Assembly (NCBI GenBank): GCA_038746835.1
Contig: JBCDKH010000004.1
Coordinates: forward strand, 1-61,615
Direction: 5' to 3'
Source: Planctomycetota bacterium
GTDB taxonomy: Bacteria > Planctomycetota > Phycisphaerae > Tepidisphaerales > Tepidisphaeraceae
DNA length: 61,615 bases
The notes under the pieces were generated by a model. It was not told the origin of the DNA. It saw only the letters and a list, made by a program, of their open reading frames with translations, and did not search any database. This document shows positions 17,252 to 24,912 of this stretch, piece by piece; position 1 is the stretch's first letter; each line of letters begins with the position of its first letter. A program made the translations under genes and the position numbers.

Positions 17252-18402
17252 CGCATCTCGAACAGCTCATTCTCGACGAAACCCGCGACGCCGACAGTTC
17301 TGGTCGACGCGGACGAGCCAAGGCGTCCGCGGCCGCGGCAAGTGAGCCGGTTCCGCTGGTGACCAGTCGTCCAGAGCCGCTGCCGTACGACGTCGGGCAG
17401 CATCCGCAGGACTACGTGAGCGTCGGCACGTACTGGTGGCCGAACCCCGACACGTCGGATGGTCGGCCGCTCGTTCATCGCGACGGCGAGTTCAGTCCGC
17501 TCATCGATCGCTACGACCGGCCGCGGCTGGATCAGGTGTTCGACACGATTCACCTGCATCTGCTGGTCGCCCTTGGCACCGATGACCCTCAACCGGCCGA
17601 AGCCGCTGCGGCCGTCATCGTGGGCAACTTCATCGAACCAACAACGCGGCTCAACCCCAACCTCAAGCACACGCAGCACGTGCCCGGCGTCGACACGGGA
17701 CGCTTGGTGGGCGTCATCGACGTCTCCATCCGCATGCCGGCCGTGCTCGACGTCTACCGGCTGTCACGGCACCTGCTCCCGGCAGACGTGACCCGCGGCT
17801 TCGAAGGCTGGGGCGGACAGTTGCTCGACTGGCTGCTCGAAGAGGACGTTCGGACCTGGCACGAGTCGGCCAAGAACAACCTCGGCGTCTACTACGACCT
17901 CCTCGCCGAAAGCCTCGCCCGCACGGTGGGCCGAGTCGACGTGGCGGCGGAGCGATTGAGGTTTTGCCTCGGCGTTCGGCTCCCGCAGCAAGTCGACGAC
18001 GACGGCGGGTTGCCGCACGAGCTCAAACGCACGCGCAGCTTCGACTACACCACGATGACCATCTGGGGCTTCGTTCGCGCCGCAGACGCAGCGGTTGAGC
18101 TCGACGTGGCAGATTGGGCGTCGCTGCTCGATGCGAATGCGCCGCTGCGACGTTGTGTCGACTACGTCTACGACCATCTCGCCGCTGGACCGTGGCCGCA
18201 CGATCAGATCGGACAGGTCGAAGTGCGAAACTTCGGACCGGCCTTGGCGTTGATCAACGCCAGCGCCGGGGCGCCGCTGTTTGCGACCGACGCGATATCG
18301 GGCTTGGCTGACGCGAAGGAAGCGTTGCTCAAGGTCGGGGCCCACCCTTGGCATCCGCCACAGCTCAGCGGAGCCGTCCTGGCCGCGTTGCGTGAGGCCT
18401 GA
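17248..18402 (+). CDS. Alginate-lyase-like protein
   Basis: A 384-residue alpha/alpha-barrel protein resembling the alginate lyase (PL5-like) domain. Typical segments are YDVGQHPQDYVSVGTYWWPN followed by RPLVHRDGEFSP, then LKHTQHVPGVDTGRLVGVID, KNNLGVYYDLLAESLAR and RTRSFDYTTMTIWGF. Asn, His, Arg and Tyr residues of the type used in catalysis are therefore present, though I cannot assign them exactly. No signal peptide is visible at the GTG start at 17248, which overlaps the glycosyltransferase stop. A cytoplasmic lyase-like protein coupled to a glycosyltransferase is uncommon. The true substrate may not be alginate. Confidence 0.8.
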   Translation: MTHLEQLILDETRDADSSGRRGRAKASAAAASEPVPLVTSRPEPLPYDVGQHPQDYVSVGTYWWPNPDTSDGRPLVHRDGEFSPLIDRYDRPRLDQVFDTIHLHLLVALGTDDPQPAEAAAAVIVGNFIEPTTRLNPNLKHTQHVPGVDTGRLVGVIDVSIRMPAVLDVYRLSRHLLPADVTRGFEGWGGQLLDWLLEEDVRTWHESAKNNLGVYYDLLAESLARTVGRVDVAAERLRFCLGVRLPQQVDDDGGLPHELKRTRSFDYTTMTIWGFVRAADAAVELDVADWASLLDANAPLRRCVDYVYDHLAAGPWPHDQIGQVEVRNFGPALALINASAGAPLFATDAISGLADAKEALLKVGAHPWHPPQLSGAVLAALREA

Positions 18403-18467
18403 GGAGTCGTGTTTCACTTTCGCCGAAGTTCTGCCATTTGCCGCGGAGTCTCGTAGACTTTCCGGCG

Positions 18468-19826
18468 ATGACTGAAGGCTACCCCGGCTTCGAGCCCGTC
18501 CTGACGAAGCGCATTCCGCTCGACCCCGCCAAGCGCGAGCTGGTCTGGTACGACCAGTACGTCAAAACCGGCGGCTATGAGCAGCTCAAGAAGGCCGTCG
18601 GCATGACGCCGGACGAGCTCATCAAGCTCACCGTCGACTCCGGCCTGCGTGGCCGCGGCGGGGCGGGCTTCTCCGCCGGGCAGAAGTGGTCGTTCATCCC
18701 GAAGGAAAAGAAGACCACGCACTACCTCGCCGTCAACGGCGACGAGAGTGAGCCGGGCACCTTCAAGGACCGCTATCTGATCGACTACGACCCGCACCAG
18801 CTTCTGGAAGGCTGTGCGATCTGCTCGATCGCGACGCAGGTCGACGTCATCTACATCTTCATCCGCGGCGAGTACCACCGGCAGATCAAGGTCCTCGAAA
18901 AGGCCATCGCCGAGGCGTACGCGAACAACATCTTCGGCAAGGACTCGATCATCGGTCGGCCGCTGGAGTGTTACGTGCACATGGGTGCCGGGGCCTACAT
19001 CTGCGGCGAAGAGACGGGTCTGCTCGAAGCCCTCGAAGGCAAGCGTGGCTGGCCTCGGATCAAGCCGCCGTTCCCGGCGATTGCGGGTGCCTTTGGTAAG
19101 CCGACGGTCATCAACAACGTCGAGACGCTGTGCTGCATGCCGTGGATCCTGGAGCGCGGTGCCGACTGGTTTAAGTCGATGGGCACCAAGAGTTCGCCCG
19201 GTCCGAAGCTCTACGGCATGAGCGGCCACCTCAACGATCCCGGCGTCTACGAAGCACCGCTGGGCATCACGCTCCAAGAGTCGATCGACATGGCCGGCGG
19301 CATGAAGGGTGGCAAGCACAAGGGCACCATCTGCGGTGGCATCTCCATGGGCGTTCTCGGCGAGGACCAGCTCGACATCAAGCTCGACTTCGACGACGTC
19401 CGCTTCCGCGGCAACTGCCTCGGCCTCGGCACCGCGGGCATGATCGTCATGAACGAGCACACCGACATGGTGATGGCCCTGCGAAACTGCGTCCGGTTCT
19501 ACAGCCACGAGAGCTGCGGCCAGTGCACGCCTTGTCGCGAGGGCAGCCACTGGATGCGGAAGATCCTCGACCGCATCGTCGATGGCCACGGCCGGCAAAA
19601 GGACATTGACATGCTTCTCGAGCTCGAGAAGACGATGGGCATCATGCCCGGCACCACCATCTGCGGCCTCGCCGACGGCACCGCTTGGGCGACGCGTACC
19701 TTCATCAATAAGTACTACGACGAGTTCGCCAGCCGCGTGATGCCCGACAAGCAGAAGACGGTCAAGCTCACCATCAACGCCGGCCGCAGCAACGTCATGA
19801 CGCCGATGGGCAGCAACACGCGGTGA
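18468..19826 (+). CDS. nuoF: NADH-quinone oxidoreductase subunit F (NuoF)
   Basis: The 452-residue NADH/FMN-binding 51-kDa subunit of complex I. Motifs in order: GRGGAGFSAGQKW (residues 62-74, NADH/FMN site), GDESEPGTFKDR (FMN), GAGAYICGEETGLLEALEGK (NADH), and the [4Fe-4S] set ESCGQCTPCREG plus a later Cys in TTICGLADG. No extra 2Fe-2S or ferredoxin domains are attached. An in-frame TTG at 18438 exists but MTEGYPGFEPVLTKR is the natural N-terminus. nuoE and nuoG, its usual partners, are absent on both sides, so it is either a detached complex I gene or serves another NADH-dependent complex. Confidence 0.95.
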   Translation: MTEGYPGFEPVLTKRIPLDPAKRELVWYDQYVKTGGYEQLKKAVGMTPDELIKLTVDSGLRGRGGAGFSAGQKWSFIPKEKKTTHYLAVNGDESEPGTFKDRYLIDYDPHQLLEGCAICSIATQVDVIYIFIRGEYHRQIKVLEKAIAEAYANNIFGKDSIIGRPLECYVHMGAGAYICGEETGLLEALEGKRGWPRIKPPFPAIAGAFGKPTVINNVETLCCMPWILERGADWFKSMGTKSSPGPKLYGMSGHLNDPGVYEAPLGITLQESIDMAGGMKGGKHKGTICGGISMGVLGEDQLDIKLDFDDVRFRGNCLGLGTAGMIVMNEHTDMVMALRNCVRFYSHESCGQCTPCREGSHWMRKILDRIVDGHGRQKDIDMLLELEKTMGIMPGTTICGLADGTAWATRTFINKYYDEFASRVMPDKQKTVKLTINAGRSNVMTPMGSNTR

Positions 19827-19832
19827 ATTGGC

Positions 19833-20441
19833 TCAGCCGCGGTTGCGGTAGAGCGACGGATCGACCGCCGTCACCATCGCCTTGACGTCGAGCCTGCCAT
19901 CGAAGTGGGCGTTGATTCGCTCCGCCTCTTCAACGGCGTCGTTGACGAGCGAGCGATAGTCGACTTCCAACAGCCGGACGTCGGCCCGTTCGCCCAGCGT
20001 CTTGATCGCGCGGAGTCGCTGCCGGTGGAGAACGTCGCGAAGCTGCTTTTCGGGCAGCCGTGCACCTTCCCTGCCGGAGCGTTCGAGCATGGCCGCTTGC
20101 GAGGCGACGACCTCTTCGATCGGCCGGTTCATGAAAACGATGCGGTACGGAACTTCGGCCGGCGGCAGTTTGAGGGCGAGGACGTGGATGAGCTTGACGG
20201 CCTTGCCCGCTGCGTCGGCGAGGAAGCTCGGGTCGCTGTCGATCTGCTTGACGCGTTCGAGTTCGAGGTAGCCTCGCGGGTTGTCGTGATCGGCCGTGCG
20301 TTCGCCGTCAGTGAGCGGCGGAATGCCACCGGCGGCGAGCATCTGCATCATGAGGCTCGTTCCCGACCGCGGCAGACCGGACACTACGGTGACGAACGGC
20401 TGGTCGTCGGCAGAAAGGCGGTCGTTGGCCGGTGAAGTCAC
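19833..20441 (-). CDS. Sulfotransferase family protein
   Basis: About 202 residues; transfers sulfate from PAPS to a hydroxyl group. The 5'-phosphosulfate loop is VVSGLPRSGTSLMMQML near the N-terminus, and the 3'-phosphate-binding region is YRIVFMNRPIEEVVASQAAM. It is shorter than classical sulfotransferases, as are many bacterial homologues. GTG at 20441 gives MTSPANDRLSADDQPFV; a longer frame begins at 20480. It converges with nuoF with six bases between stops. With the sulfatase at 4664 it hints at sulfated surface material, but no physical link exists. Confidence 0.8.
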   Translation of the reverse strand: MTSPANDRLSADDQPFVTVVSGLPRSGTSLMMQMLAAGGIPPLTDGERTADHDNPRGYLELERVKQIDSDPSFLADAAGKAVKLIHVLALKLPPAEVPYRIVFMNRPIEEVVASQAAMLERSGREGARLPEKQLRDVLHRQRLRAIKTLGERADVRLLEVDYRSLVNDAVEEAERINAHFDGRLDVKAMVTAVDPSLYRNRG

Positions 20442-20657
20442 GTCAGCAAGGTATGCGAGGCTGACGCAACAGGCTGACAAACGTCACAGACGGACCTTGC
20501 GGGCCGTCAGGTGAGGAAAATGGGGGTTGACAGATTTTGTCGCGCATTTCGTCTTGCACGACCTCGCTGCATCGGTAGTCTTTCCAGCAGCACGTCCGAC
20601 AGTGCGTTGGCGTCAAGGGATTGAGTATTTTTACCTAGTTTCACAGGGAGATCAGAG

Positions 20658-21323
20658 ATGGATCAGAAAATGACCTACGCCGGCATGGCCGGTGCCGTTG
20701 TTCTTGCTTCGGGTTCGGTCGCGTATGGCGACGTCGTTGCCTTCGCCAACGGCCTTCCGGCCGACATCGTTGCCGACGGCACGACGGACTTCGATCGCGA
20801 CGTTCCGGTCGATGTCGATGGTGACGGCACCACGGACTTCTCGTTCAACTTCCGCGGCACGCCGATTACTCCCGGCGCGTACGAGTACCAGGCCAACATC
20901 TTCCTGGACGCTCCGAGCCTCGCCACGATCAGCGGTTACACCGGCTTCTTTGTCAGCTACTACGGGACGAACCTCGCCTCTGGCGCTTCGGTCGCCGGCT
21001 CCGGCCTCGTCGGACAGCCGACAGACCCGATCTACGGGTCGCAGATCGCACTCGGCTCGAACTACGGTGGCCTCGCCTACGGCGGCTTCGGCACGGTCGG
21101 CAGCGCGACCTCGACCGGCTTCGTCGGCTTCCAGCTGACCAGCGGCAACTTCGGCTACATCGAAATTGAGGTCAGCGATGCCGGAATCAGCTTCCTCAGC
21201 GGTGCCTATGACAACATGGGCAACGACATCGCTGCCGGTGCCCCGATTCCGGAGCCGGCCACCGCGTCGCTCGCCATCCTCGCCGTCGGTGCTGCTGCGA
21301 CCCGTCGTGGTCGTCGCAACTGA
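20658..21323 (+). CDS. PEP-CTERM sorting domain protein
   Basis: A 221-residue exported protein: N-terminal signal peptide (MAGAVVLASGSVAYG, residues about 10-24), a body rich in Gly, Asp, Ser and Thr with repeated DGTTDF, and a C-terminal signal IPEPATASLAILAVGAAA followed by TRRGRRN. The PEP-CTERM tail marks export and processing by an exosortase, which is not in this window. The GTTDFDRDVPVDVDGDGTTD stretch could bind calcium (inference). Start ATG 20658 has a good ribosome binding site (GGGAGAT). The upstream 175-base gap contains TTGACA at 20527-20532 but no clear -10 box at the right distance. Confidence 0.9.
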   Translation: MDQKMTYAGMAGAVVLASGSVAYGDVVAFANGLPADIVADGTTDFDRDVPVDVDGDGTTDFSFNFRGTPITPGAYEYQANIFLDAPSLATISGYTGFFVSYYGTNLASGASVAGSGLVGQPTDPIYGSQIALGSNYGGLAYGGFGTVGSATSTGFVGFQLTSGNFGYIEIEVSDAGISFLSGAYDNMGNDIAAGAPIPEPATASLAILAVGAAATRRGRRN

Positions 21324-21409
21324 TCGCGATCGCGTCTCTCAACGGACGTAAAAATTCGCGGCTCGGCAGTTGCCAGACGTCCGCGGATTGAACATCTTTG
21401 AGCCCACAC

Positions 21410-21443
21410 GGGCGGCCGAGATTCTCTCGGCCGCCCCGTTTTG
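21410..21443 (+). terminator. Intrinsic terminator after the PEP-CTERM gene
   Basis: Perfect 12-bp stem GGGCGGCCGAGA / TCTCGGCCGCCC with a three-base loop (TTC), followed by CGTTTTG. This is the clearest intrinsic terminator in the window and separates the PEP-CTERM gene from the phosphodiesterase gene at 21474. Confidence 0.88.
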
Positions 21444-21473
21444 TTGGCCCGGTCCCAACCATTGAACCGACCC

Positions 21474-23561
21474 ATGCCCGAACCGACCGCACCCGACTCG
21501 CCCAAGAAGAACCGCGTCCTGCTCATTGGCTGGGACGCAGCCGATTGGCGGACCATCCAGCCCATGATGGACCGCGGCGGGATGCCGAATCTGAAGAAGA
21601 TCGTCGACGAGGGCGTCTGGGGCAACCTGGAGACGATGGAGCCGGTGCTGAGCCCGATCCTCTGGACCAGCATCGCCACCGGCAAACGTGCGGACAAGCA
21701 CGACATCCTCGGCTTCCTGGAACCCGACAACAGCGGCTTTGTCCGCACCGTCAGCAGCACCAGCCGCAAGGCCAAAGCCATCTGGAACATTGCCAGCCAG
21801 GAAGGGCTCCGCAGCGCCGTCGTCGGCTGGTACGCGAGCCACCCGGCAGAGCCGGTTCGCGGCTGCATCGTCACCGATCGCTACGAGCAGCTCGTCGATC
21901 AGCGCGACACGTTCGCCAATGACAAGCACGCGTTCCATCCGCACCGTCTCAAAGACGACCTCGCTGAGTTGCACCTCGACCGCAACGACATCAGCGCCGA
22001 CCAGATCCGCGGCTTCATTCCGGAGGTCGATGAGATCGACACCGACAAGGAGGAGTACCCGGGCATCCTCGCCCACACGCTCGCCCAGTGTGCCAGCGTT
22101 CACAACGCCGCGACGCTCCTGCTCGAAGACGAGGAGTGGGATCTGGCAGCCGTCTACTACACGGCGATTGATCACTTCGGGCACAGCTTCGGCGAGTTCC
22201 ATCCGCCGCAGATGGACCACGTGACCGACCGGCAGTTCCGCCTGTACTCGCGAGTCATGAGCAGCGTCTACCAGTATCACGACCTGATGCTCGGCCGGCT
22301 CATGGAGCTGGCCGGAGACGACGTGAACGTGATCGTCATGAGCGATCACGGCTTCAAGCTCGGCGATGATCGTCCGAAGATCAACGTCGACCCGCAGACC
22401 GGCAAACGCACCGGCCCGGGCATGAATCCTGTCCTGTGGCACCACAAGTACGGCATCTTCGCAGCGAAAGGTCCGAGCTTTGCAAAAGTCCGGCAGGTGC
22501 AGGGTGCGGGACTGCTCGACATCGCACCGACGGTGCTGCAATTGCTCGGCCTGCGGGTGCCGCGCGACATGGACGGGCACGTAATTCAGCCCGCCTTTGC
22601 CGAACAACCCGAGATTGAACCGATCGCGACCTACGAGCCCGAACACCCCGACGACGGCGTCTGGCGAGGCGAGGAAGTCGAGCCCGATCCCTTTGCTGCC
22701 GAAGAGGCATTGCGTCAGCTCGAAGGTCTCGGCTATCTCGAAGCCGCCGGCGAAGACAAGACCAAAGCCGTCAACCGCGTCATTCGCGATCGACAGGTAT
22801 CGCTAGCGACAGTCCACTACCACAACGGTCGACACAAGCCAGCGGCCGCGATCCTTCGCACTCTACTTGCTGAAGAGGACAAGCCAGACATTCGTTACCA
22901 ACTCTGCAACTGCCTTGCTGCGATGGGGCAGCGCGAAGAGGCCGCGCAGCTGATCGAAGAAGCGACCTACGGCCCCGGCTTCCGACCGATGTTCGACTTG
23001 CTGAGGGCTCAGCTCCTGCTCGAACGCGGAGACGAAGAGCGCGGGCTTGCGGAGTTCAGACGCCTGCGCGACGAGGCACCGCAGATGCGCCGCGTTCGCA
23101 ATCTGATGGCACGACCACTCATCCGCCTTCGCCGCTTTGAGGAGGCCGAGCCGATCCTGCTGGAGTCGCTCGAGCTCAACCCTGAAGATGCCGAGGCGTA
23201 CGACCTGCTCGGCGTCGTGCAGCGTGGGCTCGGACGACACGAAGACGCCGTGGAGTCGTTCATGAAGGCCGTCACGTTCGAGAAGGAACGCGTCTCGGCC
23301 CACGTGAATCTCGGCGTCACGCTGGTCAAGCTCAAGCAGTGGGACTGGGCGATCCGGGCCTTCGAGATCGCCGTCGAGCTTCGGCCCGGCAACACGATGG
23401 CCCATCGCCAGCTGGCCCGGCTCTACAAGCGCGTCAAGAACGACTACGTGAAGGCTGCGGAGCATGCGTCCGCGGCACGGTTCGGCAGACAGCGTCGTGC
23501 ACACGTCACCGTCGGCGACGACGAATCAGCAACGCCGGCGTTCGATCACTCGCAGTGGTAA
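21474..23561 (+). CDS. Alkaline-phosphatase-fold phosphodiesterase fused to TPR repeats
   Basis: A 695-residue fusion. Residues about 12-390 are a type I phosphodiesterase/nucleotide pyrophosphatase domain: VLLIGWDAADWRTIQPMMDR (first metal Asp), PVLSPILWTSIATGKRADKH (nucleophile Ser/Thr region), YYTAIDHFGHSFGEFHPP and VIVMSDHGFK (metal Asp/His). Residues about 440-680 are TPR-type repeats: VHYHNGRHKPAAAILRTLLA, EAEPILLESLELNPEDAEAY and AVESFMKAVTFEKERVSAHV. No signal peptide, so a cytoplasmic location is likely. ATG at 21474 (MPEPTAPDSPKKNRVLL) is preferred to 21441, which overlaps the terminator. Substrate unknown; the TPRs suggest protein-guided action. Confidence 0.88.
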   Translation: MPEPTAPDSPKKNRVLLIGWDAADWRTIQPMMDRGGMPNLKKIVDEGVWGNLETMEPVLSPILWTSIATGKRADKHDILGFLEPDNSGFVRTVSSTSRKAKAIWNIASQEGLRSAVVGWYASHPAEPVRGCIVTDRYEQLVDQRDTFANDKHAFHPHRLKDDLAELHLDRNDISADQIRGFIPEVDEIDTDKEEYPGILAHTLAQCASVHNAATLLLEDEEWDLAAVYYTAIDHFGHSFGEFHPPQMDHVTDRQFRLYSRVMSSVYQYHDLMLGRLMELAGDDVNVIVMSDHGFKLGDDRPKINVDPQTGKRTGPGMNPVLWHHKYGIFAAKGPSFAKVRQVQGAGLLDIAPTVLQLLGLRVPRDMDGHVIQPAFAEQPEIEPIATYEPEHPDDGVWRGEEVEPDPFAAEEALRQLEGLGYLEAAGEDKTKAVNRVIRDRQVSLATVHYHNGRHKPAAAILRTLLAEEDKPDIRYQLCNCLAAMGQREEAAQLIEEATYGPGFRPMFDLLRAQLLLERGDEERGLAEFRRLRDEAPQMRRVRNLMARPLIRLRRFEEAEPILLESLELNPEDAEAYDLLGVVQRGLGRHEDAVESFMKAVTFEKERVSAHVNLGVTLVKLKQWDWAIRAFEIAVELRPGNTMAHRQLARLYKRVKNDYVKAAEHASAARFGRQRRAHVTVGDDESATPAFDHSQW

Positions 23562-23565
23562 GCCG

Positions 23566-24288
23566 TCAGGCGTCGATCAGCCGATCCCAGAAGACGTTGA
23601 AGACGACAGCCCGCTGGACCTCGTGTTCGCGGAGCAGATCGACGGTCGTCGCCGGCGCGTCCTCGAGCGATGCGAAGTCGTCCGCGGTCACTTCCGGGTG
23701 AACGCCCGAGACGAAGACGTGCCCAGTGCCGACGATGCAGCTGGCCGCCGCGACGAGGCCGTTCGCGGCGTAGTGGCCAATCGGCGTGGCCGTCGCGTCG
23801 GCGTCGGGCTGAAGTGAAAACCCACCCCAGAACAAGGCGGCCCCCGGCTCGCTGCCGGCTTCGAGTCGAACCACCGCTGCAGATTCCGGATGATCGCGGA
23901 ACGGCGGGGCGATTCCGGGGACCGGGCCGTGGGCGGTGCCGGGGTAGAAGCCGAGGGGCCTCGGTTCGTCGACGTCGAAACCCGGGGCGTTGAAGGTGAT
24001 GCGCCGCGCCGCGTAGTAGCCGCCGGCGCAGGAGCCGAAGAATCGCCCGCCGCCATGCACGAAGTCGCGGATGCGAGCGGCTCCGTCGTCGCCGAGCTTG
24101 CGGATGTACGGCCGATCCGCGCCGCCCGGCAGCACCATCACCTCGGCATCGTCCAGCACGCCTGCCAGCACGTCGGCGGCTTTGATGCGGCGAACGTCGT
24201 GGCCGCGTTCGATGAGCCGCCGCTCGAAGCAGCCGGTGACGAACGGGCCAGCACCTTCGTCGTCGTACAGGTGGACCGGCGTCGTCAT
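23566..24288 (-). CDS. BPL_N-type glutamine-amidotransferase-fold protein
   Basis: A 240-residue protein like the N-terminal domain of some biotin-protein ligases (BPL_N), a class I amidotransferase fold. Visible landmarks are HLYDDEGAGPFVTGCFERRL at the start, VMVLPGGADRPYIRKL, and the nucleophile elbow GGGRFFGSCAGGYYAARRI with Cys in place. A catalytic His lies possibly in VSGVHPEVT near the C-terminus. No biotin-ligase catalytic domain follows. Function unknown; in this window it stands alone between the phosphodiesterase-TPR gene, with four bases between the convergent ends, and the sigma factor gene, from which it diverges. Confidence 0.8.
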   Translation of the reverse strand: MTTPVHLYDDEGAGPFVTGCFERRLIERGHDVRRIKAADVLAGVLDDAEVMVLPGGADRPYIRKLGDDGAARIRDFVHGGGRFFGSCAGGYYAARRITFNAPGFDVDEPRPLGFYPGTAHGPVPGIAPPFRDHPESAAVVRLEAGSEPGAALFWGGFSLQPDADATATPIGHYAANGLVAAASCIVGTGHVFVSGVHPEVTADDFASLEDAPATTVDLLREHEVQRAVVFNVFWDRLIDA

Positions 24289-24366
24289 CGACCCAATGCC
24301 TAGGAACGAAATCGCCGCGAGACCATTAAGAACCGCTGCCGACGGACGTCTTAGGGTCAGAAGCCC

Positions 24367-24912
24367 ATGGCCGCGATGCGCGCCTTTTCAACTTCGGCCG
24401 GTGTCGGCTCGGTTGCCGACGTGGCGGCGGGGCATGAGGTGCGGCTGCGTCGCTACGCCGCGTCGATCGTGCACGATGTGCAGCGGGCCGAAGACGTCGT
24501 CCAGGACGTGCTGTGCCGGCTCATCGAGCGGCCGACGTCGGCACCAGACGACGCGTCGAGCTTGCGGGCGTGGCTGTTTGCGTCGGTGCGGAACCGGTGC
24601 ATCGACGTGTTGCGAAAGGAAGGTCGCATGAAGGCCCTGGCCGAACTCGATGACGATGCAGTCGGCTCGCCGACGCCGGCGAGCCTGGCCGAGACGCAGG
24701 ACGAGGCCGATCGCGCCTTGGCAGCGCTGGACCAGCTGCCGGCGAGTCAACGCGCCTGCCTGCGGCTGCGATTCAGCGGCAACATGAGCTACCGCGAGAT
24801 CAGCGAAGCCACGGGAAAGAGCGTCAATCACGTCGGCGTGCTGATCCACGAAGGCCTGAAAACGCTGCGGAGTCAACTGATCGGCGACCTGGCCGACGGA
24901 GGTGTGCGATGA
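24367..24912 (+). CDS. ECF-family RNA polymerase sigma factor
   Basis: A 181-residue sigma-70-family factor. Region 2 is LRRYAASIVHDVQRAEDVVQ then DVLCRLIERP and RAWLFASVRNRCIDVLRKEG (promoter -10 recognition); region 4 is LAALDQLPASQRACLRLRFS and MSYREISEATGKSVNHVGVL (helix-turn-helix for -35). The N-terminus to about residue 25 is variable; several Met codons are possible. GGAAC at 24303-24307 resembles an ECF -35 box but no convincing -10 was found. Its TGA overlaps the ATG of the next gene by four bases (ATGA), which points to the next protein as its partner. Confidence 0.92.
   Translation: MAAMRAFSTSAGVGSVADVAAGHEVRLRRYAASIVHDVQRAEDVVQDVLCRLIERPTSAPDDASSLRAWLFASVRNRCIDVLRKEGRMKALAELDDDAVGSPTPASLAETQDEADRALAALDQLPASQRACLRLRFSGNMSYREISEATGKSVNHVGVLIHEGLKTLRSQLIGDLADGGVR

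Noticed and set aside
24303-24366. ECF-type promoter (GGAAC) for the sigma gene
   Set aside because: A GGAAC is present at 24303, but no matching -10 at the right spacing was found, so autoregulation is not claimed.
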